Positions 29,201 through 41,200 of a DNA stretch of 64,000 nucleotides are shown in pieces. Position 1 is the first letter of the stretch. Every line of letters begins with the position of its first letter. Both the position numbers and the translations under genes were made by a program. Below the pieces are notes generated by a model. It was given only the letters and a program-made list of their open reading frames with translations. It searched no databases and was not told the DNA's origin. Source of the stretch: Heliocidaris erythrogramma (lineage: Eukaryota > Echinodermata > Echinoidea > Camarodonta > Echinometridae); NCBI GenBank assembly GCA_025617745.1, contig CM046869.1, forward strand, positions 3,308,823-3,372,822, written 5' to 3'.

Positions 29201-32200
29201 GCAGGGGTGGTGGATGATTTGTTTCCCATCGGTTCGTTCAATTTGTTGTATAGATGCACGTATATGTTATTTTAAATGTCATTTCGTTGATTTACTTGGT
29301 AAACTTTTTGTGGAGAATATTAAAGAACAGAAAATGTTGATTAAGGCTGTCCTTTAGAGAATATGTTAAAACACACCAACAGCTAATATAGATTTCATCT
29401 TATTACGTTTTAGAACCAAACACGGAAGATCCTTGGCGGACTCAACCCCCATGGTGGTGGAATACAAATGGTTAGTTCTGTTTTGATGTTTTCCTTTTAA
29501 TCGCTGTGGTTAATATTCCTTCTGTAAGTAAGATTATATCATTCAACCCTTAACGTATTGGCTGAGAACCACAGGGGGTGTTGGACGATATGTTTCTTAT
29601 CCGTTCGTTCAATTTGTTGGTAGATGCATGTATATGTTATTTGAAATGTCACTTCGTTCATTGACTTGGTAAACTTTTTATGGAGACTGTCAAAGAACAG
29701 AAAATGTTGATTAAGGCTGTCCTTTAGAGAATATGTTAAAACCCACCAACAGCTAATATAGATTTCATCTTATTACCTTTTTAGAACCAAACACGGAAGA
29801 TCCTTGGCGGACTCAACCCCCATGGTGGTGGAATACAAATGGTTAGTCTTGTTCTGTTTTGATGTTTTCCTTTTAATCGCTGTGGTTAAAGTAGAACACT
29901 CAAGAAAATCACAAATATGGCAATTAATGTATCACTAGAAATTGGGAAGCTTACAGATGGCAATCGTATAAGTTTTATGTCAACTGCGTATATGATGATT
30001 ATAAAAACAACATAAATAAAAGCTCTTCTCAGCATGTGGAATATCCGAGGATTCGCCAGAAATATAGCGATGTTTTGATGTCGTCATACGAGGGATCGAT
30101 CCTGCTTAAGCAGACGACGTCCTATAATGAATGAACGTAATTGCAATGCAATTATTTATCAAATTATAAAGAGTTTGGTACATTTAAACATGACCTTATT
30201 TCACACCATTCTAAAAGGGAAAGTGAACTGATTCTGATAACTAAAACCGTTTGATTGTAAATACACAGGAGAAGGGTCAATGATCAATGAAATAAACCCC
30301 ATTTTCAAATTGAAAAGCCCTGCGAATAATAGCTGGATGGTATTCGTTCCCTCTTGAAACGCCGAACATGCCGCGGTGCAAGCAGCTGAAAATACAATGG
30401 CGTCTTATTTTGTTTACAAGTGACTGATTCCTTTATTTTTTTAACGCTGCATTTTTCATCAAAATAATACCATACACGAAGTTAAGGGTGAGGCAACAGA
30501 CTAACATTAAGACTGACGCTAGTCAAGTAAGAGAAATAAGTGAAGAGGAGATGACAAAACAGGCACTGAAAAATGTGTATAATGTTATGGGACATCGTCT
30601 GCTTAGACAGGACTCGCCCCTCTTGTGTCGTCACACATCTCAGCAGCGTTCAAGGAGCTTTTCAGCTGCTATATCGGGGGCTGTATTTTACCGTTTTATA
30701 ATTGATAATAATCATTAATTCAAATGTTTCCAAGCTTTAAATTTGGATAACCTTGTTTAATTTATGCCATCTATGCAATAATAAGTATTAAGCCAATATT
30801 TAAAATCATCAGTGTTCTACTTTAATATTCCTTCTGTAAGATTCTATTGTTCAGCACTTAACGTATTTGTTGAGAATCGCAGGGGTGGTGGATGATTTGT
30901 TTCCTATCGGTTCGTTCAATTTTTTTGTATAGATGCACGTATATGTTATTTGAAATGTCATTTCGTTGATTTACTTGGTTAACTTTTTGTGGAGAATATG
31001 AAAAAAAAACAGAAAATGTTGATTAAGACTGTCCTTTAGGGAATATGTTAAAACACACCAACAGCTAATATAGATTTCATATTATTACGTTTTAGAACCA
31101 AACACGGACGATCCTTGGCGGACTCAACCCCCATGGTGGTGGAATACAAATGGTTAGTCTTGTTGATGTTTTCCTTTTAATCGCTGTGGTTAATATTCCT
31201 TCTGTAAGTAAGATTAACTCATTCAACCCTTAACGTATTGGCTGAGAACAACAGGGGGTGTTGGACGATATGTTTCTTATCCGTTCGTTCAATTTGTTGG
31301 TAGATGCATGTATATGTTATTTGAAATGTCACTTCGTTCATTGACTTGGTAAACTTTTTATGGAGACTGTCAAAGAACAGAAAATGTTGATTAAGGCTGT
31401 CCTTTAGAGAATATGTTAAAACCCACCAACAGCTAATATAGATTTCATCTTATTACCTTTTTAGAACCAAACACGGAAGATCCTTGGCGGACTCAACCCC
31501 CATGGTGGTGGAATACAAATGGTAGGTCTTGTTCTGTTTTGATGTTTTCCTTTTAAACAATGTGGTTAATATTCCTTCTGTAAGATTCTGTGATTCAGCA
31601 CTTCACGTATTTGTTGAGAATCGCAGGGGTGGTGGATGATTTGTTTCCCATCGGTTCGTTCAATTTGTTGTATAGATGCACGTATATGTTATTTTAAATG
31701 TCATTTCGTTGATTTACTTGGTTAACTTTTTGTGGAGAATGTGAAAAAACAGAAAATGTTTATTAAGATTCTATGATTAGGCCGTAGACATATCTGCTTA
31801 ATCGCAGGTTAGAGTGGTTGTTTGTTTTGTTTCGTTTAATTGCTTGTATATATGATTTGAAATGACACTTCGTTCATTGAATCGGTATACAGGCCCGTAG
31901 CCAGAGGGGGGTCGGAGGGGTCGGACGACCCCTCCTTCTTGGGCTGAGGTCCGCTTTTTCATGAAAAAAACACACACACCTTAAATCTTTGTTACCAGAT
32001 TGACACTCTAATAAATATTTTGTTTCTGCGACTTTGAAAATGTGTGTTCATCATTCACAACCCCTAAATTTCCCCTCGGGAGTCCTTAAATTGCAGCAGA
32101 AAGCATCTAGATTTTAAAATTTTCCGGGGGGAGCATGCCTCCGGACCCCCCTTGCAAGGACCTGCCTTCGGCAGGTCCGTATTGATTATGACAAAAAGGT

Positions 32201-35200
32201 CCACTTTTGCCAAAAACGACCCACCCCTTGAGAAACCCTGGCTACGGGCCTGGTATACCTTTTATGGATAACGAAAAAACATAATGTTGATTAAGGCTGT
32301 CCTTCAGAGAATACGTTAAATTACACCAACGGCCAATATAGATTTCATCTTATTACGTTTTAGAACCAAACACTGAAGATCCTTGGAGGACACAACCTCC
32401 ATGGTGGTGGAATACAAATGGTAGGTATTGTTATGTTTTGATGTTTTCCTTTTAATCGATGTGGTTAATATTCCTTCTGTACGCAAGGTTCTGTAAGACT
32501 CAGCCGTAGAAGTATTTGCTGGTTGCAGTGGGGACAATTTTGTTTCGTTTTTGTTAACTGGTAGAGGCACGTATCTCTTATTCGAAATGACACTTCATTT
32601 ATTGACTTGGTATATTTTATTTGGAGACTATTAAAGAACAGAACATGTGGCCGTTTTCTAGAGAATATTTAAAAGCACTTCCACATGGCAGTGGAACACT
32701 GATGGTAGGTCTTGTTTTATTATGTCTTCTTTTTAATCTCTGTTTTTTTGAATATTTCCTCTGCATGTGATAGTCTGGGAGCCATCAGAGTTGACCCCTT
32801 AATATTATTTAGACCATGTAATTCACAAAAGGGCTCCAAAGTTCAACCCATCTAACATACGCACTTTGTCACAAGGAAGTTGAATGAATATACATCACCA
32901 ATACAAAAAAGCTGACAATATTTTCCGTCGGGATGGGTTTTCAGACGGCCCTATTTTTTCCAGTTAGGGCCCATGGCCTGGTTGGAAAGTGGCAAACTAT
33001 GTAGATGAATGCCTAGCCAATGGAGACTGGTGCCGCACCGCGGCTCGAACCCAGGGCCTTTGCATCTCCAGTCAAATGTTTAAGCCACTGGACTACGACA
33101 CCTCTGTTAACTCTAATCACTTTTTTGTAACTTTGGAACAAAGTGTTTTCTCTTTGAGTGATTCTGTGTAAATTTTCATAGTTTATTCGCAGTTTTGTAG
33201 TAGTGTGATGTTAATGTTGTATTTAATACTAATCACCCCTCTAGTCGATATCTATTAATGATGCAAGGACTGCTATAGTATTCCCAGTATATCTGGTAGA
33301 TAGGGTACATCGTGAACCTGAAGAAGTCTTCATGATCTGGCATCCGCTCCCTTTAGGAAGTGGATGGCGTTTATTTGGTAATGAACTCCGTCTAGGGTCT
33401 CAGTAAGTAGACCAATAATTTTTGTGAATTGAATGTTTAGAACTATTCTGTGAGATATAAAACAGTGCCAACATTCTGCTTTGACAGTACTTTAAACATA
33501 TCTTTTCTATAAACGATAGTGATACGTGGTGTTTTTAGAACTATAACCATCATAGAATATAACATTGAATGTTAGAACTCTTTCCATCGTTCAGTTTTAT
33601 ATTTTATGACCCGCTATTAAAGGCCGCAAGCCTATGCTACTTAAATTCAGTTGAACTGGACGCGAAGACTTAATTTGTGTCAAACATAAGGATAACTTTA
33701 GATACTTTTCATAAGTTTGATTTATACCGAGCTTAAACCCAGCGCTGGGTTTATATCTTAGTAAAGTATGGACCTATGGTTCCAGGTAAAAAAAATTACT
33801 TTAATTAATTAAAAAATTCATTAATCTACATATCTTCAGTTTCTGCTTTTATTTTGTAGTCCGTGTATTTCTTGTTTTTCTTAAAATCTGCTATTTTGTA
33901 AGCGCTATGGTTTTCAGCGCTCCTAAATATTCTGTGATAACATTAATAATATTATTATTATTTTTATGACGATGCTGATTATTATCATTGTCATGATTAT
34001 TAATATTACTATGAAGAGGTGTTGTGATCTAGTGGATAAAGTCACAGGACTGAAAATCACAAGGCACGGGGTTCGAATCTCAGCCCGGCGCTTCCGTCCT
34101 CTGACAAGACATTAAATTCGCCACTCTCCACCCAAGCGCAAAAGGGATACCGGATATGAGCCCTATACAAGAGGCCATTATCATTATTATAATGACTATT
34201 TTTATTGTTATCATTATTCTGATATTGATTTTTATGGTTGTGTTTCAGTGCCTTCACCTGATTTTCCTGTTCCAAGAAACCAGTCTGTTAGTAAGTATCT
34301 CTTGGAATTATGTAATCATGAGCTGAGCCTTAATGAGATGGGCAGGGGGACTGGGATAGGGGGGCGGTAAATTCCTGTAACAGAAACATGTTTTAATTTT
34401 GGGCGCATTATTTGACATATTTTCACATGCATACCGTATAACCCTTCATATAATTATAGCTGTCGCACAAACTAATCTTGTTTATCTATAATAATTCATA
34501 TTCATAACTATAGAATTCGAAAGGAGAGGGCTGGAGACTGATCTCAGAAGTAGTTACCTTTTATCATTTCAGTGGTGTTTTAATATTTTGAAAAAATATA
34601 CGTTCTTGTCTGTTAGTTGAATTGTAAAACGTAATCGCATTTCTCTATTCACACGTTATTTCAAAAGACATCCATCGGTTTGGGATCACATGGAAATGAC
34701 ATGGAAAAAATATATATAGCATATCAAAATAGGACTACTCAGATTTAACATGTGAAAAGTTATATAACATAATCAAATTTGGTATCATATTGTTATATAA
34801 ATAATGAAACTATAAATTCATAAAGTCGCTATTCATGTTTAACATGTGACAAATCATATAACATTGTATTAAACTGGATATCATACGGACATCTTGTTGA
34901 TATAAAAAATGCAGTAGTTTGTATTCAAAGCAGGTATTATGACATAAAATCATCTCTTGTAAAACAGTTTTTATGAATACGACCATCCTGTATAAAAAGC
35001 ATGAAGCTTCATGGAGATAGACAGAAAAATCAGTTTACAGCGTGAGTGCAAAAAAAAAAAAAAGTATGTGCAACACAAAATTTATGAGATATCAATCTAA
35101 AAAGGCTAAACTATGTAAACCTAACAATAATCGATCTCTTAGTCTATTGTGCTCTCTCTATTAAAATCGGTAGGTTTTTTACGTTTAGATACAAAATTGC

Positions 35201-38200
35201 ATAACAGTGTGTTTTTTATTATCTCACACTCTAAGCTTATATCTATTTAGGTGAAAGGTTCATGCTTTTCGAATACGTATTTTACAGATGTGTCTCTCGC
35301 TGTTGGAGAAACGCAGACAATCTCATCTCCAGACTATCCTTCACAATACCACGACCGCGCAAACTACAAGTGGTCCATCACGGCGCCATCGGGGTACGAT
35401 GTTCTCATCCGGTTTTTGGATTTCCGCACTGAAGAATGTTGTGACTATCTTGATATCTGGTGTGCAGATTCACCTAATGCCTTTGTAGTTACGGAGTCTG
35501 TGCGGCTGTCTGGTTTTTCATCACAAGATATGAGGTTAGCATTAAATCTTGAGCTGTTTCACGTGTATCTCAAAAGTCTGCGCAGTATAAATCGTTTCGT
35601 GTGAGACCACAAAACGTAGAGTTGAAATCTAAGTTTAAAATACCTCGCAACAAGAATGAGTTTTTCGTCCAATTATTTACCATTTTTCATAGTTCTGAAT
35701 ATATGTTTTATTGCTTATCAGTCAGTCGTGTGAAGGTTAGACCAATTGTATCTCCTTATTAGAAAAAAAAATTAAAAAGTGTACTCATATGGCTCGTTTA
35801 AATCTCCAGGTTAGACGGGCCATACTGTTGGATGCAGTTCACCAGTGATTATTCTGTCACTGAGAGGGGATTTCAACTCCAACTAAGTCTTGTAAATCAA
35901 ACAGAAGGTAAGATCATCTACATGTTAGGACATAAGTAGGAGATCAGTATATTATTAATACATGGTTTGGAGTGCGTTGGTGCAAGCCGAGTGTGTTTGA
36001 CACCACGATAAAAACCTGCGTGTTGCCAGATCGCACTAATGCACGAACTCACAACCATGTATTAATAGTTTTATAAAACGGGTCGGCAATATGATTATGA
36101 AGTCTCCAAAAATGGTTACGAGCCCCATAGAAACGCCAAGAGTCGCACAGTCATGGAGGCTGCCATTTGCGTTCCTGGATGACATCACAGAAGCGCAGCG
36201 CAGCCAACACAAGTCATGCGCGTTTCTAACTCACGTTGGGTGATGGTGGATAGGTCCGTGCGACTGAGTTTAGCGAAACTTTCAAGCTTTGAAAATCCAA
36301 ATTTCAGTGCTCTTTTCGTACTGTTGGAATCCTTCCCACTCAGTAGGCTAGATCGTCGAATTCTTCCTCCGTGAGAAGTGCAAAACTGAGATTCGAAGAT
36401 ACAGCCATTTTTACACGCTTACAAACTTAAACTTTCATTTACGGTACTGCACTGCACCGATCCGACCGCGGTATAGCGCTACAGCTGTAATTTTGTTGAT
36501 TTGTTTTTTGTTGTTGATTTGTTGACATTAGCGCGACGATCGATATCGCAATATCGATAGCGTATACGGTATAGCGTGTAAAAACATATAGCAAAATCGA
36601 GTCTTATCGTCTGCGCTACATAAATGTTTACATGTTTATGTTTACATGTTTACATGTTTACATGTGCATTAGACCCCTTTGCCGTATGTTATCACTTTTT
36701 TTTGCATGGTCACGTGGTGTTATTTGACCAATCAGGATGGCTACATTCTTGAACCCGTTTTATAATATAGAATATTGTTGCGTTTTTATGGTTAGCAATA
36801 GTTATAGCATGGGTCCAATCGTGGGGGCGGGAGTTCTCTGAGAAACACAGGTAGCGAGGTTATACTTTGCGATGACTTGCCAAGGAAATAATTTACGTTA
36901 TTTAGTGCTTATGATTTAGGAAAAGTTTGCAAAGGAGTACATACGGTATAATGAAGGCGCTTGGAAGTACATATCATGTGTAAATCCAGAAATCCAGGAT
37001 GAGCTTCAGCCAGTGGCGTAAAAAAAGTTCCGAGGAGTGTGGGGGGGGGGGGGGGGTAGGGCTGCAATCAGAAAGGTAGCAGTTTTAGTATTTTAATATA
37101 ATTTTAACCTTGTATGCCTTAAATGTCATTTATAGTAATTATGTAAAATTACAACAACTTATCGATTTTATTATTGTTACCTTGAAAAAGAATGTGTGTG
37201 TGCGTATGTATGTGCGGATGGGTACGGGGGGGGGGGGGGGGGTGCTATACTTTACAGGGTATTTCCCTTTCCCTCAAAAGTGTGCGGGGGATTTATACCC
37301 CCTTCTTCCGCGATTTACGCCCTTGGCTCCGGTCCTCTGAATGGTGTTTTTTCATCTTCATGCTAATTAAAATTTTGCTTATAATTTGTCATTTTGAAGT
37401 CTGGTTCTTTAAATCACCTTTGAAGGACAATTCCTTGAAATGGTGAACTTATCGATGGCAAACTGTAGTTTTGTCCATTGCTCATCACCGTCTAGTTTTA
37501 AAACCAATCACTGATGATCCCTGGACTCAGCAACAGAGATACTGATGGTTTATCTTTCCTTTCTTTTAATTCACCTATAGGAGTGCGATGAGTGGGGGGG
37601 GGGGGGGGGGGGGGGGGCACAGTCCCGAATTTGGAAAAGTCCACTTTTCGGCAGGAAGATACAAGAATGCCCTAAACAATTTCCGAAGAGTGCGGGGGGG
37701 GGGGTGCAATCTGAAGGAGTGCAATTTTAGTATTTTAACGAAAAGTTCTCTGTATGCTTTACAAGTCGGGGCTGTAGCCTCGAATTTTGAAAAATGCCAC
37801 TTTTGGCAGGAAAATACCAGAATAACCTCATTATACGGGCTGCACTTTGCCTGATTATGTGATTTTTAAAGGATATCTATTCTAATGTAGTTTGATATTT
37901 TGATGACGAAATAAAATATTTTACCATAACAAATGTAACTTTGGGTCTATCGCTTCGCTTGATCACAAAATTTACGCTCTGGAAAGGTCATATTCGGGCA
38001 GGATAAATGAATTACAGTTATTATGAAGATGAGAACTAGCAAAGGCATGAACTTATTGTTGTGTTGATTGAAGTGACAGATATTGTCTAATGGCACGAAT
38101 GTTACGTACTTGTAGTTGGCTATAGCTCAACACAACGAGAAATATGAGGTGTAAGTGACGTCAACGAGTTAAAGATTTCACCTAGGAGAGACACACTCAG

Positions 38201-41200
38201 AGCCAACATATTTACGAAAGATTTCCTCTTGTCACGTTTTAGAACCAACCACTGATGATCCTTGGAGGACCCAACCCCCCTGGTGGAATACTGATGGTAG
38301 GTCTTGTTTTGTTTTTGATGTTTTCCTTTTAATCTCTTTGGTTGCTAATATTCCTGCTGTCAGTAAAGCCCAGCTTAAAGGACACGTTAATTTACTGATT
38401 AACAAGACTTGCTATTACCAATGTATCAGTATAACACTACGTGTTGTGAGTAATGACGGTTAAACTTTTGCTAAAGTATGCAACTGGAAACACTATGAAA
38501 TATAGTTTATTGTGTGTAATGGATTATTTCATTTCGTTGAGTGGATTAGGTTTTAATCGAAACTGGGTAGGAATTGAGGCAGTCTATATTAACAGTATAT
38601 AATAATAATAATAATAATATGTCTTGTTTACCCAGGATAGCCTCATCAGTATTATATACTGTTCTCCCTGAGGGTCCTGCAATCATACTATTAACTCTTT
38701 CAGTGACGATGTCACATAAATTTGACAGATAGACTTGTCATTTGCATTCACCAATTGCTCGGCGACAGGAAAGATATATGGTGGTCAATATATATCAAAA
38801 TTTTGAGCATAAATCAAGCATTTTAAATATATGATTATGATTATATTTTACCATATAAAATTACAGATTTTTAAAAAGCTATTACCTTATTTCATTATCA
38901 AACAATAGTAAACAAATGAGAAACCATAAAAACATGGACAACCCCCCCCCCTTCCCCCGAAATGTATTTTTAAATAATTCTTATGCATAAAGTTGGGTAA
39001 AGTAATAATGTTTGGTATTATAAGAAATTGTAATAAATTTTCTACAAGTTTGGTAAATAATATTTTGTGAAATAATAGATGTTTAATGAAGTGCAGACAT
39101 TTGAAAAGTAAGTATTGATCACATTTTGGTAAAATTTTGAAGAGAGCTAAACCCCTTAGCACAGTATATGTTAAAACACATTCACGAAAATTTTCATCTT
39201 GTCACGTTTTAGAACCAACAACTGATGATCCCTGGAGACCAACACCAACTTGGTGGTGGCCGAATACCGATGGTAAGTCTTGCTTTTCTTTTCATCTTTA
39301 ACAATAATAATGACAATAATAACAATAACAATGGTAATAATAGTAATTCTAATAGTAAAAATAATAATAACAATCGTAATGATAACAATAATAATAATAA
39401 TGATGATAATAATTAATAATATTGGATATTTATACAGTGCTCACATCCTCCAGGCAGGCTGCCCAAGGCGTTCCATATTACCTCAGTCACACCGCCAAAC
39501 GTTTTATAAACTTGTAATCAGTGACAACTGCCACATTTCTATGACAAATTTGATCTCAACCAATCAGATCCAAGGATTTCAAGCATCAATAAGTATTTAT
39601 ACCAACAAAGCTCTGCCATTCCTGGCTCATTTTTCCCGATTGAGGTGTCATATGAAAGGGCAGAAAATGAACTTTCTAGAAATGTGATTATCTCTTTGAA
39701 ATTCAGATATCTTTGGCCAAACGACTTTTTGGTAGCCCCGATTTATATTGTCTTTATTCACTCATGCGTGAAGTATGTATCATATGAGTGGCATCAAACC
39801 TTTACAAATATGTGCCATTTATTAATCATTGTGATTAAGATATGATTAAACATTGATAAATCTCGGTTTTGTTTTTTTCTGGGACGCATTGTATAAGAGT
39901 TGGCGTATGCTGCAAGGTTTTGGAATCAACAAAATGATAAGAAATTGACTCAGTCCTGCTGAGAGTCACATGCTCTGCACACAGAAATGTGTATATGGGA
40001 CTACACACAAATGTTCGGCCCGAACATTTCAGCTGTTGTCATATTTTGAATGTGAGAGCTTTTGAAGAATTATCCTTTTCAGGGGACATAATCATCTATG
40101 ATAATCTAACTAACATAAAAAGAATGAACTCACAAATTATTTTTTACCTTTTCCAGCTTCTCTTTAACGTATGTAGAGGTGTTGTGGTTGTGGTTCGAAT
40201 CTCAGCCCGGCACTTACGTCCTGTGGCAAGACATTAATCTACATTTGCCGGATATGAGGGCTCTACAAGTGGGCATTATTATTATTATTATTATTATTAT
40301 TATAATAACTCTAACCGCGACTTAGGGCGAAATCTTTTATCTCATTCTTTTGTTACGTTTCGCCCTAACCCACACTCGTTTCGCCCGAACGTTGAGTTTC
40401 TATTGTGACGGAATAAACCTATTGTTAGGTTTCGCCTTAAGTCGCAGTTAGGTAAATAAAATTAACATTATTGTTATCATTATTCTTCTGACATCGATTT
40501 TTTTGGTTGTGCTTCAGAAACTTCAACTGATTTTCCAGTCCCGAGAAACCAGTCTGTAGGTAAGTTTGTCTTGGAATTATGTAATCATGAGCTGAGCCTG
40601 AGATTTTTGTTTTTCTATAGCGATTCATATTTATATAACATATTCGAAAAGGATGTATTATTATATAGTTTCCTCCATTTTAAGGATGTTATATTCTCTC
40701 TTTCTTTCATATTAATTGTTCTTTATATTCTTTTATTCCTTTATATTGATTGTACTAGTTAAACTTAAATACTTACACGCATTTTCTTCTGACAAACAGC
40801 AAAACTTGTTTCATATAATAGTCCATTTCCTTAATAAGAGTTGTCGGTAAAACCTCAATTTTGGAAGGACATGTAAATCAAATAAAATGGAAAGTGATCA
40901 AACTTGACAATAGGTTTTTACAATCAAATGGCATTTGTTAACGAGGAGCGAAACGAGCGGGCCAAGACCCTGACGGAAATGTGCCTCTACGCTGATACCT
41001 GCCTATATGATGTTACAAATAGAATTTCACTTTATTATTTTTATTTGCCTGTTTTACAGATGTGAACGTGAATCTCGTTGTCGGAGAAACGCAGACAATC
41101 TCATCTCCAGACTATCCTTCATATTACCACAACTTCGAAAACTTCAACTGGTTCATCACGGGGCAACCGGGGTACGATGTTCTCATCCGGTTTTTGGATT

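Larger units (their letters stand above)
18615..32420 (+). repeat. Tandem array of 57-nt Trp-rich micro-exons, unit about 372 bp
   Basis: Thirty intact-looking copies of a 57-nt exon plus one internal broken copy, each inside a repeated unit of mostly 368-380 bp. A 3' remnant lies just outside at 32677. Exons have acceptor TTTTAG|AA, donors GTAGGT, GTTAGT or GTAAGT, and phase 1 at both ends. Consensus product: EPNTEDPWRTQPPWWWNTN. Introns are nearly as alike as exons, so the expansion is recent or kept uniform by gene conversion or unequal crossing-over. Longer gaps come from insertions: a SINE/foldback complex at 20.86-21.48 kb, the 932-bp TTAA element at 29890 and an inverted-repeat element at 31890. 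The array adds up to about 550 residues of W/P-rich linker between CUB 1 and CUB 2. Confidence 0.9.
39273..40517. other. Intron: trinucleotide tract, MITE remnant, SINE and foldback
   Basis: (AAT/ATG)n-like tract 39300-39417; remnant of the foldback seen complete at 43057-43201 at about 39490-39575; SINE copy 2 at about 40171-40305; small foldback at 40312-40451 with CTAACCGCGACTTAGGGCG… arms. Confidence 0.6.

Noticed and set aside
18615-32420. Regularly spaced repeats resembling a CRISPR array
   Set aside because: Unit length (~372 bp), splice sites on every copy, repeated 'spacers' and the eukaryotic setting rule it out.
22730-32570. Repeated minus-strand frames of about 60-85 codons (…TSKQNKTNHLYSTTMGV…)
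   Set aside because: They run through the W exon and intron on the opposite strand and recur only because the DNA is repeated.
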